This document shows, piece by piece, positions 39,664 to 51,700 of a stretch of 64,000 nt of DNA. The notes beneath the pieces were generated by a model that was given only the letters and a program-made list of their open reading frames with translations, made no database searches and had not been told where the DNA came from. Within the stretch, counting starts at the first letter, position 1, and each line of letters opens with the position of its first letter. Origin of the DNA: Neovahlkampfia damariscottae (Eukaryota; Heterolobosea; Selenaionea; Neovahlkampfiida; Neovahlkampfiidae); the NCBI GenBank assembly GCA_016618085.1, contig JABLTG010000008.1, positions 124,001-188,000 on the forward strand, written 5' to 3'. The position numbers and the translations under genes were made by a program.

Positions 39664-40629
39664 ATGAAAGCAATGCTTCGCCCAATTTATGGAGGACCTG
39701 AGGTTCTTAAATTGTCAACAGTAGAAATACCAAACCCAAAAGATGATGAAGTTCTTGTAAAACTCAAGACGACATGTGTCAACAGAACAGATTGTGGAGC
39801 TTTAAGAGGCGAACCTTATATATTCAGACTTTTCATTGGGGTTTTCAATCCAATTCAAATTATTGGATCACAATATTCAGGAATAATCGAAAAAGTTGGA
39901 AAAAACGTAAAAAATTTTGAAAAAGGAGACAAAGTTTTTGGTTTTTATGATGAAGGTCTTAGTTCATACGCAGAATACACAGTTATTAAACAAGATGGAC
40001 CTATAGTCAAAATTCCTGAGAATATTTCTTTTGATGAAGCAGCTGCTGCAACAGAAGGGTTTCACAATGCTTATAATTTTATAAAAATAGCTGGAATTCA
40101 AAAAGGACAGAAAATTATGCTAAATGGATCAACTGGAGCTATAGGGTCATGTGCTATTCAGATTTTAAAGTCTATGGATTGTGATGTCACTGTTACATGC
40201 AATACTCAAAATTTTGATTTGATAAAATCATTCAAGCCTGATAAAATGATTGATTATTTGAAAGAAGATTTTACAAAACAAGAATCAAATCAATTTGATT
40301 TCATATTTGATGCTGTTGGTAAATCTTCATTTTCGGATTCAAAACATCTGTTAAAATCTGGAGGTTCTTATTTTTCAACTGAATTCGGATGGATGGGTGA
40401 AAATGTTACATATTCTTTATTCACTCCATTGTTTGGTGATAAAAAAGTTATTTTTCCCTTGGCGACTGATGTCATTGGAACATTGCCTATTTGTCAAAAG
40501 TTTTTAGCAGAAGGAATTTTCAAACCAGTGATTGATGAACATACTTTTACTCTAGAAACACTCGCAGAAGCATTCAAATATGTTGAAAAGGGTGAAAAGA
40601 CTGGAAATGTAATTGTGAAGATTGAATAA
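39664..40629 (+). CDS. Zinc-free medium-chain dehydrogenase, quinone-oxidoreductase-like
   Basis: A single exon of 321 residues. It has the MDR N-terminal fold (YGGPEVLKLSTVEIPNPKDD, CVNRTDCGALRG), IIGSQYSGIIEKVGKNVKNF with EKGDKVFG, and the Rossmann motif GSTGAIGSCAIQILK. FDFIFDAVGK and the C-terminal EAFKYVEKGEKTGNVIVKI follow. Zinc ligands are lacking, as in the quinone reductase group, which uses NADPH. The gene is intronless and resembles bacterial NAD(P)-dependent MDRs, so transfer is possible. ATTGGTC elements occur at about 39626 and 39641, 20-35 bp before the ATG. Confidence 0.88.
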   Translation: MKAMLRPIYGGPEVLKLSTVEIPNPKDDEVLVKLKTTCVNRTDCGALRGEPYIFRLFIGVFNPIQIIGSQYSGIIEKVGKNVKNFEKGDKVFGFYDEGLSSYAEYTVIKQDGPIVKIPENISFDEAAAATEGFHNAYNFIKIAGIQKGQKIMLNGSTGAIGSCAIQILKSMDCDVTVTCNTQNFDLIKSFKPDKMIDYLKEDFTKQESNQFDFIFDAVGKSSFSDSKHLLKSGGSYFSTEFGWMGENVTYSLFTPLFGDKKVIFPLATDVIGTLPICQKFLAEGIFKPVIDEHTFTLETLAEAFKYVEKGEKTGNVIVKIE

Positions 40630-40760
40630 ATTTCCAAGATTCTAAATACAATATTTATTTGAATGAAATTCTTTCATTTTTTTATTCTTTATTGAATAAT
40701 TGTTGTATCTTTTAGAAACATGATTAATTAAAAATTTGTTGCTTTCTGATGGCAAAAAAT

Positions 40761-40877
40761 TTAACAATGATCCCACTTCATTTCTGGAAATCCATACATT
40801 TCATTAAAATCTTCATCCATAGAAATAGCAGTATTTGAAAATTCTTCAGAAGAATTTTCAGTTTTTTTGTTTTCTAT
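40761..40877 (-). CDS. Possible tiny ORF, 38 codons
   Basis: In the 300-bp gap before the OGFR-domain gene, the minus strand has an open frame ending EDFNEMYGFPEMKWDHC with protein-like composition, next to a CCAATCA element at the correct distance. The ATG beside that element is out of frame by one base, separated from the open frame by an A-rich run. It may be a small gene with a homopolymer error. The remainder of the gap (40630-40760) is AT-rich 3' flank with nothing recognised. Confidence 0.25.
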   Translation of the reverse strand: MENKKTENSSEEFSNTAISMDEDFNEMYGFPEMKWDHC

Positions 40878-40930
40878 TCATTGATTGGATGCCAAAAATC
40901 CAATCAAATCCCTTTTAGTTTTTTTTCTTC

Positions 40931-42684
40931 ATGGAAGTATCAAAACATTTGGTATCATTATTGAAGGAAAAAGAAAAAAACCAAGAAGAAATCATTAAAT
41001 TATTCAATGAAATGTTGGAAGTTTTGAAAAAAGATGGTACTTCAGCTGTTCTTCCAGTTGATACATATACTCAACTTTACACCAAAGTTTTTGAATTAAC
41101 TTCAAAAATAGCAATATTAGAAGAAGTTTCTGAAAAAATATCTGATATTATAGCCACTTATTTGAATGATAGTATTACTAAAGCCTTTGAAAAAGTTGAA
41201 GAAAAAAATGGTAAAAAAATTTTTTTTTACCATTTGTGTTAGAAACTGAAGTGATTGATTTGATTTTAGATTCATGGGAAATAGCTACTAAACTCAAAGA
41301 ATGGATTGAAAAAATTTTTGTAGGCACAAACTAATTTTAATATTTTTGTTAGAAAAATGTTTCAGATGAAAAAAATCCAACAAATCACATTATATTATTT
41401 TACAAATTAGTTATTGGAGGGATTAGTGATGAAATTTTCAAACACATTCCAAAGTATGTCAATAAAGAAATCAGCGCTCATAAAATATTGAAAGAACAAA
41501 AAAAAACAAATGACCAAAAAAAAGATGAAGATGAACCAAAACCAAGTAGTTTTCTTGATGAAATTGCTAATTTCAAAAAAAATAAATTAAAAAAAGTACA
41601 ATTTGACTTTCCAGAAAAAGTTGATAAAATCATAAAATTATTGGTCGAGTTTGGTTTGAATGCTGAAGACTTGGAAAATGAAGAATTTATGATTTCAACA
41701 AAAGATTATTTCAGACATTTGATAGATGAAAAGGAAAGGGATTCAAAATTTCAAGGGATTAGCAGTGGTAATCATACCTCTTCTCCTGTTTCAAGAAGAA
41801 GATTTCCGTCTTCTTATTTTGAAGATGATGATACTGAACACAGAGATAATGAATATTTTTATAAAAATGAAATAAAATCATCACCAAATGGAGATTATAT
41901 TGATAAAATTCATAAAAAATGGTTTGGGGATTGGGTGAAACTTGAAAGAAAACATGATTATATTCAATGGTTATTTCCAATTAGAGAAGCAGGCTTAAAT
42001 GGGCAAGCTCAACCAATGACGAAAAATGAGTCACTTGAATTTCAAAAGAATCAAGAAATGCAAAGAAGAATGATCAAAAGTTATGAAATGATGTTAGATT
42101 TTTATGGAATGATTTTATTGGATGAAAAAACAGGTGAAGTTGATCGAAACCATCAAATTTGGGAAGGTAGAATTCATCATCTAAACCATTCATTCCATAA
42201 TTATTTGAGAATCACCAGAATTTTGAAATGTTTAGGAATGTGTGGTTTAGAACATCTAAAACTTGGTTGGTTGAAATTTTTAATTCAGGAAGTATTCTAT
42301 TACCAAACATTGGATTCTGCAAGTGGATCTTTGTTAGAATATTGGTTACCTACATTGAGAAAACGATCTGAATTGATTGAAGCTGAAACATTAATCTTTG
42401 AAATCACCAGTACAAAAGTTGATCGAAAAAAATTTGATAATGAACCTGAAAGTTGGGCATGTGTAAAAATTATTGATGTTGAAGAAGAAGAACCAAAAGA
42501 AGAAGATATTAAAAGTGAAGAAGTTATTGTAGAAAAACCAAAAAAATATGTTTTGAGAAGATTTTTATCAGATGAAGAAGAAGCAGAATTAAAAAAGCAA
42601 GAAGAAGCACTCCAAAAATTAAAATTGAAAAGAGAAGAAGAAAGAAAAAAGAAATATTTAGATGAAGAAGCTGCTCTTGATTAA
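40931..42684 (+). CDS. Opioid growth factor receptor (OGFR) domain protein
   Basis: Three exons (40931-41210, 41243-41319, 41353-42684) give 562 residues. The N-terminal 240 residues are mainly helical and unrecognised. Residues about 310-450 match the OGFr_N domain: DKIHKKWFGDWVKLERKHDYIQWLFPIRE, QPMTKNESLEFQ, SYEMMLDFYGMILLDEKTGEVDR, and HNYLRITRILKCLGMCGLEHL. The C-terminal 120 residues are Glu/Lys-rich. OGFR-domain proteins occur in animals, fungi and protists, but molecular role is poorly known outside animals, so the receptor name should not be read as function. Two CCAAT-type elements lie 25-45 bp upstream. Confidence 0.88.
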
Positions 42685-42724
42685 ATTTTATTTTCGAAAT
42701 TTCTAGTATTTCTGCCATTCTGAA

Positions 42725-42880
42725 TTACATCCAAGTGCTGAAGAAAAATGCACCAAAAACAAAGAAAATTTCAGAACTGAATTCCAATATTTCTGGTGCT
42801 TTCATTGAGATTATTTCAGCAGTCTCTAAAATCAGTTTTGTAAATTCATTGGCTGCTGTTTCATTTTCTGGAACATTCAT
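42725..42880 (-). CDS. Possible small membrane-type protein, 51 aa
   Basis: An ATG-initiated minus-strand frame codes for MNVPENETAANEFTKLIL and ends in a hydrophobic aromatic stretch (EIFFVFGAFFFSTWM). Composition is protein-like. No CCAAT element lies close upstream, but the 135-bp space to the divergent gene at 43015 has ATTGGACAATCA near its far end. A missing upstream exon is possible. Confidence 0.35.
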   Translation of the reverse strand: MNVPENETAANEFTKLILETAEIISMKAPEILEFSSEIFFVFGAFFFSTWM

Positions 42881-43014
42881 CAATCTTCAAATTGTTTTTT
42901 TTTTGATCTTTGAACTGACAAATCAAAGACAGAGAAAATTCCAAAAATAATGATCCTCTTCTGTAACGAAACTATTTTTTTAGGAGATTTTTCTGGAATA
43001 TTATTGGACAATCA

Positions 43015-43765
43015 ATGGAAGAAGAAACAAACCAAAAAGACGAAGAAGTTTTGGAAAATATTTTGATCAGCTTGAAAAGTTCAATAAATTAAAACTAATA
43101 TCTAGCATTGCAAGAGCAAAATAAAAGACTTTCAGAACATCAAGAACGAAGTTATTCTTGGCATTTAAAAGTTCGCAAATTTTCGTCAAAAAATTAAAAA
43201 TTACAGCATCATGAGAATATAAATATAATAATGGGTATTTTAAATAACTTAGATCAAAATCGAAATCTTGAAATATCCAAAAACAAAGCAGATTCTTTCA
43301 ACGATTTTTCAAATCCAACAGATAGCTTAAACTTACACCAGACTGTCATAAAATTAATGAAGGTATCAAAATTGGATGAATTGGAGAAAGTTTTATTGAA
43401 AGTTGAAAGTATTGATACTTTCTCAGAACTCAAAGGTACAAAACGAACAATTTAATTTTTTTTCAAAAATTAGATGAATCAATGTCTCTCATTTTCCCTA
43501 TTGTTTTAAAATGGCTAGAAAGTACTAATTTTCATTATTTTTTCAAAATTTATCAATAGATACTTCTACTGCAAAATCAGGAATTATTTTTTTATACGAA
43601 GGTTTAATTCATTATGAAAATGCATTTAGAGAAAATCAAAATATATTTTACATTCAAAAAATGATTTCTCGTCTTGATAAATTGTATAAAAATTTGGAAG
43701 AAGTTGGTATTGAAAAACAGTACATTGATGATGTTTATAATTCATTATTAAAAATTTCATTTTAA
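43015..43765 (+). CDS. Coiled-coil protein of unknown function, 203 aa
   Basis: Five exons (43015-43078, 43106-43170, 43207-43435, 43474-43521, 43560-43765) join in phase with introns of 27-38 nt. The protein begins MEEETNQKDEEVLENILI, has a coiled coil (LQEQNKRLSEHQERSYSW), and a helical C-terminal part (IIFLYEGLIHYENAF ... MISRLDKLYKNLEEV). I recognise no family. The consistent phase over four introns and the ATTGGACAATCA element 10 bp before the ATG make it a real gene. Confidence 0.7.
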
Positions 43766-43804
43766 ATAAAAATTGAAATTCTATTCTGAAATTAATGGAA
43801 TTGA

Positions 43805-44743
43805 TTATTTGATTGGTGTTGGATCCCAACATATATGTTTATTTTCATTCAGACAATCTAATTTTTTGAAGTCATCATTTTCTAATTCAAAATCAAAAAT
43901 TTGATAATTTTCTTGAATATGAGCCTCTTTGATACTTTTAGGAATTACAACTATTTTTTTTAATTCAATAGATTTCTTACCCAATCCCTTTTGTAATGAC
44001 CAACGTAGTAAAATTTGAGATTCACTTTTTTTGTATTTTAATGATATTTCTTTCAAAACTTCGTTTCCAAAATATTTTCCACAAGCCAATGGAGAATAGG
44101 CTTGAAGTATAATTTCCTCTTTTTTGCAGAACTCCAATAAATCTGATTGATTCAACCATGGATGAAACTCAACTTGATTAATCATTGGTTTAATTTTGCA
44201 ATACATCAATAATTCTTTCAAATGATCAACAGTGTAATTACTAACTCCTATCGCTTTTATTTTCCCTGATTTGTATAATTTTTCAAGTTCAATCCAACTC
44301 TCTTTTCGGAATTGCGCATTTTTTGGTGAATCTACCTTCACCTTTGAGGTTCCAGGCCAATGAATCAAATACAAATCAATATATTCCAACTTTAGATTAC
44401 TCATTGTTTCTTGAAAAATTTAGTGAAATAATGATTTTTACCTTCAAATGCTGTTTTTGTTTTTTCTTTTCCTGTTTTTGTTGGTGGTAATTTTGAAGTG
44501 ATGAAAATTTCTTCTCTTTTTATTTTCAATTCTTCTAATGTTTTTGATATTTCTTTTTCATTTTTATATATCAGAGCTGTGTCTATATGTCTGTAGCCAA
44601 TTGAAATGAAAATTGAAAAGAAAAAAAGTACCTTTTTTCAATGCATAACTAATAGATTCATTGACATCTTTGCCATTCACTTGCCAGGTACCAAGACCTA
44701 TGGTTGGTATTTCAACATTGTTGTGCATCTTAACACTTTTCAT
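43805..44743 (-). CDS. Aldo-keto reductase
   Basis: Three exons (44632-44743, 44442-44597, 43805-44409) give 290 residues, a usual AKR length. Catalytic tetrad residues are all present: Asp and Tyr in [11 protein letters not shown], Lys in FITSKLPP, and His in LYLIHWPG. The NADPH site IPKS is also seen ([15 protein letters not shown]), as is the family signature [16 protein letters not shown]. It reduces aldehydes or ketones with NADPH; substrate unknown. The first intron (44598-44631) begins GTACTT but ends in TTG where AG is expected, because any AG acceptor nearby destroys the GYRHIDTA motif. ATTGG lies about 30 bp before the start. Confidence 0.92.
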
Positions 44744-44888
44744 TTTTGATTTCTAAATGATGCTGATTGGATAACTAAAATTTGTTTTTTTTGATTTTTT
44801 ATTTTGAAAATGGGAAAATAGAACAAGAATAAATAACCTCAATTTGAGATTGATTTTCATTGGACAATTTCAAAAGAAAAACAAAACC

Positions 44889-45616
44889 ATGCCGATTCTT
44901 TATGGTCTTGTCATCAAACAAGATGAAGTTCAAGGTGATTATCCATCAGACAAAAAAAAATTACGTGAAACAATCATGGAAAAAATCTTTCCAAAACTTG
45001 CTCCTTCAGATCACAGAAGAACTCTAACACAAAAAGCAGTAGAATTCCACTATAAAAAAGAAAATGGAAACACAGTATTTTGTGTAGCTACAGAAGACAC
45101 AAAAAAAAGAGTCTGTTGGAATTTCATTGAACAAATTGAATCAGGTGAAATTTTAAAAAAAAAAAACTAATTATTTGAAGAATACAATGATTTAGGAAGA
45201 AACCCTTCAAAAAAAAAAGTTATTTCTGTAATTTCTTCAGCTATGAAAAAATGGAATGATCCAAGTTCTGACACTATTAACTTGTTAAATGAAAAAGTAG
45301 ATAATGTCAAAGTAAGAAAGTGTTGTTTTTTTTTATGATTTTTTTTTAGTCTGTTATGATTGATAATATTGATAAAGTTATTGATAGAGGTGAAAAATTA
45401 GAAGATTTATCAAAAGAAACTGATGAACTTGTTGAAGAAGCTGATAAGTACAGAGTTGGTGCAAAGAATCTTAAAAATGCAACTTTGGCGAAATTAGTAT
45501 TTTTAGTTATTCTTTTGGTATTCATTATTATTGGTATTATTGTTGCTGCTGTTTTTATAGGTTGTGATTTTCCTTCATTTAGTAGATGTGGAGGTAATCT
45601 TATCAAACCACTTTAA
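44889..45616 (+). CDS. R-SNARE, VAMP7/longin type
   Basis: Three exons (44889-45144, 45181-45311, 45350-45616) give 217 residues, the usual length of longin R-SNAREs. Residues 1-120 are a longin domain (MPILYGLVIKQDEV, HYKKENGNTVFCVATED). Residues about 125-185 are the SNARE helix with the zero-layer Arg in VIDRGEKLEDLSKETDEL. A transmembrane anchor follows (LVFLVILLVFIIIGIIVAAV), with an unusually long 20-residue lumenal end containing two Cys. Such proteins act in fusion with late endosomes and lysosomes or at the plasma membrane. ATTGGACAATT lies about 30 bp upstream. Confidence 0.9.
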
Positions 45617-45732
45617 AAAATAAAAATTTTTATTTTTCTGAAAAGAAAAGTTTCATAAAATTTAATTTTTTTTATTTTCAAAAAAAACCGTTTTTTTTAT
45701 TCTTCCAATCATTGCTTGAGTTTTGTTTTTTC

Positions 45733-45933
45733 ATGACCAAGACACAGAAAAGAAAATTAGAAGAAGAGAGTTTATCAAATAAAAGGATAAAAACCATGAA
45801 ATGTAAAATAGAAACTGAACATGGTCAATTCTTATCAGAGTTGGACTTGGCAGTTAATGATTTAGAAGGTTTAATTTTGTCTTAAAAAAATAACTTTTTT
45901 TCCACAGATGTAAAAACTTGTAATATCAACTAA
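45733..45933 (+). CDS. Small basic protein, about 53 aa (3' exon uncertain)
   Basis: Exon 1 (45733-45868) begins MTKTQKRKLEEESLSNKRIK, which contains a bipartite-type nuclear localisation pattern (KRKLEEESLSNKRIK). CCAATCA lies 28 bp before the ATG. A 39-nt intron leads to a short exon ending at 45933 (DVKTCNIN). A second acceptor at about 45949 would give other short tails, so the C terminus is unsure. No family recognised. Confidence 0.5.
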
Positions 45934-46005
45934 AAATGTTGTAGAAAATGTATAAAGAAATTCAAAATCTTCAAAAAAAAAAAATGTGAAAAAATTCGAA
46001 AATAA

Positions 46006-46106
46006 AGTTTATCAAAGAGTATCTCTGGGCAACACTAAATGATTCATATTGACAATAAACTTGCAGGAACAGTATTTGGCAAACATGGGATTGTATTCTC
46101 CTGCAA
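46006..46106. ncRNA. Candidate structured RNA: two adjacent hairpins
   Basis: In the 338-bp gap after the small basic protein there is a patch of higher GC with two adjacent inverted repeats. AGTTTATCAA pairs with TTGACAATAAACT (46006-46061, three unpaired bases) and TTGCAGGA pairs with TCCTGCAA (46061-46106). The other high-GC intergenic patches in this window proved to be RNA genes, which is why I note it. It has no clear C/D, H/ACA or Sm signatures and could be chance. The rest of 45934-46271 is AT-rich, with ATTGG at 46257 serving the next gene. Confidence 0.25.
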
Positions 46107-46271
46107 TAAAATAAACTCAGTACAGTAGCAGCCAAAAATTTCATTTCATTAGAAAAAACAGAAGGTTTTTCAAGAAGTTCGTTTTTTATTTTTCAATTTT
46201 TATTTTCCGCAAATTTCCTTTTTTATTTCAATCCGTTTAGGATGTGAACAATTTTATTGGTTAAACAACAC

Positions 46272-48725
46272 ATGGAGAGTTTGATTTCAGAAACTGAAGA
46301 ACAACCGAACAAAATCAAAAAAACAATCAATATCAAATCACAAAAGTAAGAATTTCACAATTGACATTAACCAAACAAGTTCTGAATTGGATTTATCAAA
46401 ACGTTCACACTCCGATCAAATTTGTATGAGTCCAAAATCTTTGACCAAAAAAACATCATCACCTGGAATTGACACACCAATACTCCAAGATCCAGTTGAA
46501 GAGTTTTATGAAGAAATTTCTGAATCACCAGATAGAGTTGAAGTTTGGAAAAAATTTCTTTCGGAGAAATTTGCTCTTGAACAATATTGTTATTATGAAG
46601 AATATATGAAATATAAAAATGAAAAAGATGAAGAAAAAAAAAAGTTACAAGGTGAATTATTATTTTCCGATTTTGTTTCGTCAAACGGAAAAACTTCAAT
46701 TGGAGTATCTCAAACTATGGTTAGAAGATGTAAAAAATACCTTGAAAGTGGTTCTGAAAAAGGTTTTCAATTGATATTACAACAAGTAAAAAAAAACAAA
46801 AAAAAAATTAACATTGAATTAAAAAAGAGTTTATTGACGATTGGTGATCATTTTAATGAATATAAATCAACAGATTATGAAAAAAAGAATATTCATTCTG
46901 TATCATCAAAAAAACAAGAAAAAAAAATTTTATTTTCAAAAAACTTTCAACAGTTAATAACTATCGAGAAAGAGTATAAATTCTTTATTTCTTTTGTTGA
47001 AGAGAATTATGGAAAGATATTAATTGAATGTTATAACTCAATTTTAGAAAATGATCCTTCAAAGCATTCAAAAATATTCAAACAATTTGTTGATAAAAAT
47101 TCATCAACTCCTTTTACATTTAACACAGAATTGATCGATTCTATCACTCAAAAATACAATTTAAAAGATAAAAAATGGATAGATGAAATGAAAGAATCAA
47201 TTGAAAAAATTTTAATTTTTGAGTATTATCCTCGATTTGTAAATTCAGATCTCTGGAAGAATTACATATCCAGTTATTCAACAAAAAATGAAAATACAAA
47301 ATTTGAAGAGAAATATGAAATTTTAAAAGTTGATAAAGATTTATCAAGTTTTTCATTGAAAATGGAAATTCTATCTTTGAAAGATCAATTGACCAATAGT
47401 CAATTCAAAGCAAAAAAAATTGGAACAAGTTCGAACAATGCAAAAGAAGCAACGATAAGTTATTTGAATAAACCTAGAAATGATAATTTAATCCATTTAA
47501 ATGAATTACTCAAAGAAGAAAATCCAATTTATCAAGAAACTACTTTGTATATAATAACCAATGATGTTTCAGTCACTTTGGATAAATTTTTAGATGATCT
47601 TAAAGAATCAGAAGATGTACTTTCACAAATAGTAAAATCAACCAATCATATTATTAATACCACATTTAGGATTTATATGATTTTATGTTTCAAATTACAT
47701 CAGGTGTTCATTCACTTCATGAAAAAGAAATCTCAATTGATGTTGGATTTTTGAATGAATTTAATATTTATTTTTCGGAAACTTTTGATAAAGTATTTGT
47801 TGATCCTGGTTTTTATTATGATGATACAATTGAAATTCCAATTTGTTATTTAAAGGATCATTATGGTATGGATAAAAAATCAAGTTTTCAAGAAGATGTT
47901 TTTTCATTGGGTATTTTGTTTTTTAGGTTGATTACAAATTTCTCTCAAATTGAAATTGAAGATGTTTACACAATTCCTGAAAGAATTTCATCATCACCTC
48001 AACCTCAAGCGAAAAAACAAAGAAGTTTTACAATCAAATCGTTGTCCAATTTAATGTCTCCAAAAAAAACAAAATCCAGTGCAATATTGTCATATAAACA
48101 AAATAAGAGAATTTCAAATCAATATTTGATGAAATTTTCTGATGAAATGAAAAATTTTGAAGCTTTATATCCAAAAGAGTTTATTGAATTGACATTATCA
48201 ATGTTAGACGTACCGCATAAAAGACCAACCACTGGAGAGATTTTGAAAAAACTTCAAGAGATGAAAAAACTCACTGATGACTCAAAGTCACGTTCTAATG
48301 AAAATGGAACCTCATTGGTCAAAATTCAAGAAGGTTGGAACAAAAAACAAAAAGAAATTATGGGAAATGATATTTATAGACAATATTTAAAAGAATTTTT
48401 GAGAACTGAATTCTCAGTGGAAGGAATTTTATTTTATGAGGATGTTATGAAATTCAAAGAATTGAAAAGTTCAGAAAAATTTAAAAAAGCACAACAAATT
48501 ATATCATGTTATTTATCTGCAAAATCAAAATTACAAGTGAATGTTAATTCCAAAAAAATCAAACATGTTTCAAATGAATTGAAAAATCAAATAGAAAATC
48601 AACAAGAAATCAAAGATTCTTTATTTGATGATGCTTTAGGTCATGTAATCAATACAGTAATGTGTGACAATTTTTCAAGATTTGAGAAGTCAAACTTTAT
48701 GTTGCAACTACAACAATTGATGTAA
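46272..48725 (+). CDS. Multi-RGS protein with embedded pseudokinase
   Basis: Three exons (46272-46345, 46380-47631, 47670-48725) give 793 residues. Residues about 70-190 look like an RGS domain (VWKKFLSEKFALEQYCYYEEYMKY). A second, weaker RGS-like block follows at about 210-310 (FQQLITIEKEYKFFISFVEE ... FVNSDLWKNYIS). Residues about 320-620 have kinase-fold marks (LYDFMFQITSGVHSLHEKE, FQEDVFSLGILFFRLIT, HKRPTTGEILKKL). However, HRDxKxxN is replaced by ISIDVGFLNEFN and DFG by DPG, so it is a pseudokinase. The C terminus is a further RGS domain (RQYLKEFLRTEFSVEGILFYEDV). GRKs place one kinase inside one RGS domain, so this order is related but not the same. ATTGG lies 14 bp upstream. Confidence 0.82.
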
Positions 48726-48736
48726 AAATGAAATAT

Positions 48737-51700
48737 TTATTCTGGAGATTTAGGAGTTTTTTTGTGTTTTTCTTGTTTAGAAGGTGATTGGGAAGGTGTT
48801 TGTGATGTTGGTGGTTCACTTTCTCTTTTAACATTCAACTCTAATACATCCATTGTGAAAGGTAGTTCATCACCTAATTCAAAGTGTTCATCTCCAACAA
48901 CAAGCTCAAGATGGAAAAAATATCTATCTGCAATCATTGATTTGAATGGTATTAAGTATGTTCCATCATTCTGATCCTCAACCGGTAAAGGATGTCGAAA
49001 AGAGCCCAACGTGGAATAAAATGCTTTGAATCTAGAACCACCAAATTTAATACAATTTCCTTCAGAATTTTTTGCAATTATTTTAAATTTTTGAGGAATT
49101 CTAGCATAACCCAATGATTTAATATCAACTGTGCAATGTTTAGGATCAGGTATATTTGTTGTATCAACTTCTTCCAATTCAGGTTTTGATTTCACATTTG
49201 GGTTTGATTGTTCTTCGAATTTTTCAATTTCAACATTCTTCTTGTAAACTTCAATTGCTTGATTAAACGCATATGGATCATAATTCGAATTTTGAATTAA
49301 TTTCATTGCTTTTGACATAAATTTCAATTCATTTTGGTGTTTAGATTCAACATTTGTGGTTTTATTTGTAACAAAAAGCATTTGTGTTGCAGAATTGAAT
49401 AATTTCTCTAATGGATCAATAACACATTGTTCAAAAAGATTATTCAATTCATCAAGAGATAATTCACAAGTGTCTTCATATTTCTTGTGAAAATCATCAG
49501 GTTCCACCAAATGCTTCTTTAAATAATCAACTAACCTCTGACGAACACCAGTTCCTTTTTCAACTTCACTCATTGCTCTTAGATAAATGTCAGAGGTATA
49601 AGAAGCAAATCTGTCATCAATTGTTGAAAGAAAGGATTTTCTATAAGCTTGTTGAGATAGTTCACATTCTTCTTTGAATCCTCTTACTAATGATACTCCC
49701 ATTGCACCTAATTGTTGAAATATTTTCATTTCTTCAATTTCTTCAACAATGCGTTCAATAAAGAGTGAAAAAATTGATTCAATTTCCCCAAAACCGAAAA
49801 AATGTGACATATTGGAAAATAACTCCTCTCTAAAGTGTTTCATTAATTGTTGATCAAAGTTATAACCCCTGAATATGCCACATCTTCTTAATGTAGCCAT
49901 GAATGTTTGAACATGCATCGTTTTCCAAGTTGTAACCACTTTTTCAGCTTCATTTTTTGAATTCTGCATTTTGTCTTCTAACTTTCCAAAATGCTCATCA
50001 ATTGCATCATTGAAATAGGTTTTTACAGATTCAACTGTTAAATCAGTTTCCAAGAAATCTGATTCTGACACTTTCAATTCAGAATTGATTACCTTAGCTG
50101 ATAAAAAAGTTTCTATTTGATTGACTAATTTGCATAATTCTATATAATTGGAAACACCATTTGTTTCAAACCAATTTTTCAAATCATTGAAATCTGAAAC
50201 TTTCTTTTGACCTTTGAATGTTATTCCAAAATAAGGAACACAAGTCAATGTTTCTTTTTGAAAAAATGATCTTTCTTGGACAAGATCTTCAATTTCTTCT
50301 TTGAGTATATCTTCTAAAATCATATTAACTCTTCTCTTTTGAAATGAAATTATTTCAGATTCTGAATCTTTTTGTCTGATAACTCCACGATGATTTTGTC
50401 GGACATCTTTACAATGAATAGAATCTATTTTTGATGTAATGACCATAGTTGGAATACCACTTCCTAAAACTTGTTCTTTGAAGATATTTCTAACAATTGG
50501 ACTTGATTCAATTTGTTCAAGTCTCGAAACTAAACAAATACATGATGCTTGACTCAAATAATCTCTGGTAATTTTAGCTCTTGCTTCATTGGCATCATGA
50601 AGTCCAGGTAAATCAATAAATTCAATATTTGAATCTTTTAAAATCTCAAAAGGACCTGATAAATTCACAATTTTTACAATTGGCCAAAATTGTATTTTGT
50701 TTGATTTTTGACTTGGTGTTGAATACATTATCAACAATTTTGAAATTTCTTGATAATTATCAGATTCAAATTGTATTTTTCCAGTTGCAACAATGTTCAA
50801 CATTTCTTGTGATAATTGATTTGATTTTTTCCATTTTGATCCAAAAATGGCTTTCAATGTTGCTTCAGCTGACTAAAGAAGTTATTAAATTTTCATGATT
50901 TCTTACTTTTTTTTGAGAGTGTCCATCTGGAAAATCAGAATATTCTTCTCTTGAGTTTGCAATCAAATTTTCAAGTTCTTCTAAATTCATTGTTTCAATT
51001 GATATCTTCAAAGTCTCTGAATAAGCAATACAAATTATAGACGAAGTACAAGCAACATCAGCACTTGTTGGTAAAATATTAACTCCCAACAAATTATTAA
51101 TGCAAGTACTTTTACCAACACGAGATTCTCCAATAAAACAATATTTCTTCACTGCCTTCATTTTTTTCAATTTTAATGACCAAGTATCTAAAATATTCGA
51201 AAATCCAGAGTCAAAATTTGGTTTGAGATTCTTTTCAGAAATAGTTTCAAATACTATTGATAATTGATCCATTTTACCTTGTACATTCACAATTTGATGT
51301 GGAGGATCAAAATTAGATGGAAATGAACTCATATCAAATTCAGATTTTCCATTTGAATAAAGAGAATCAAAAATATTACATCCTGTCATTTTCAACCATA
51401 ATGTAACTGAATGTTTGGTTTCATCTTTGTCATCTTCAATTATGAGTTCTTTTTCTTCTACTGCTGAATAAATATCATAATCAAATTTCCCTTTAGCAGC
51501 TTTGTATACTACAATATTTGAAACAATAGCTGGATTTAATTCTTTGAAAAAATAGATTGTTGAAAAGCAAAGATAATCCAAAAATGTCATTTGATCACTT
51601 GAGTTGTATTTACCAATGTATTGAATAATTGCATTGAATATTCTTTCTTCATTTAAATCTAGTGTTGCCAAAAACTTTTTTCCTTGCATCAAATTCAATG

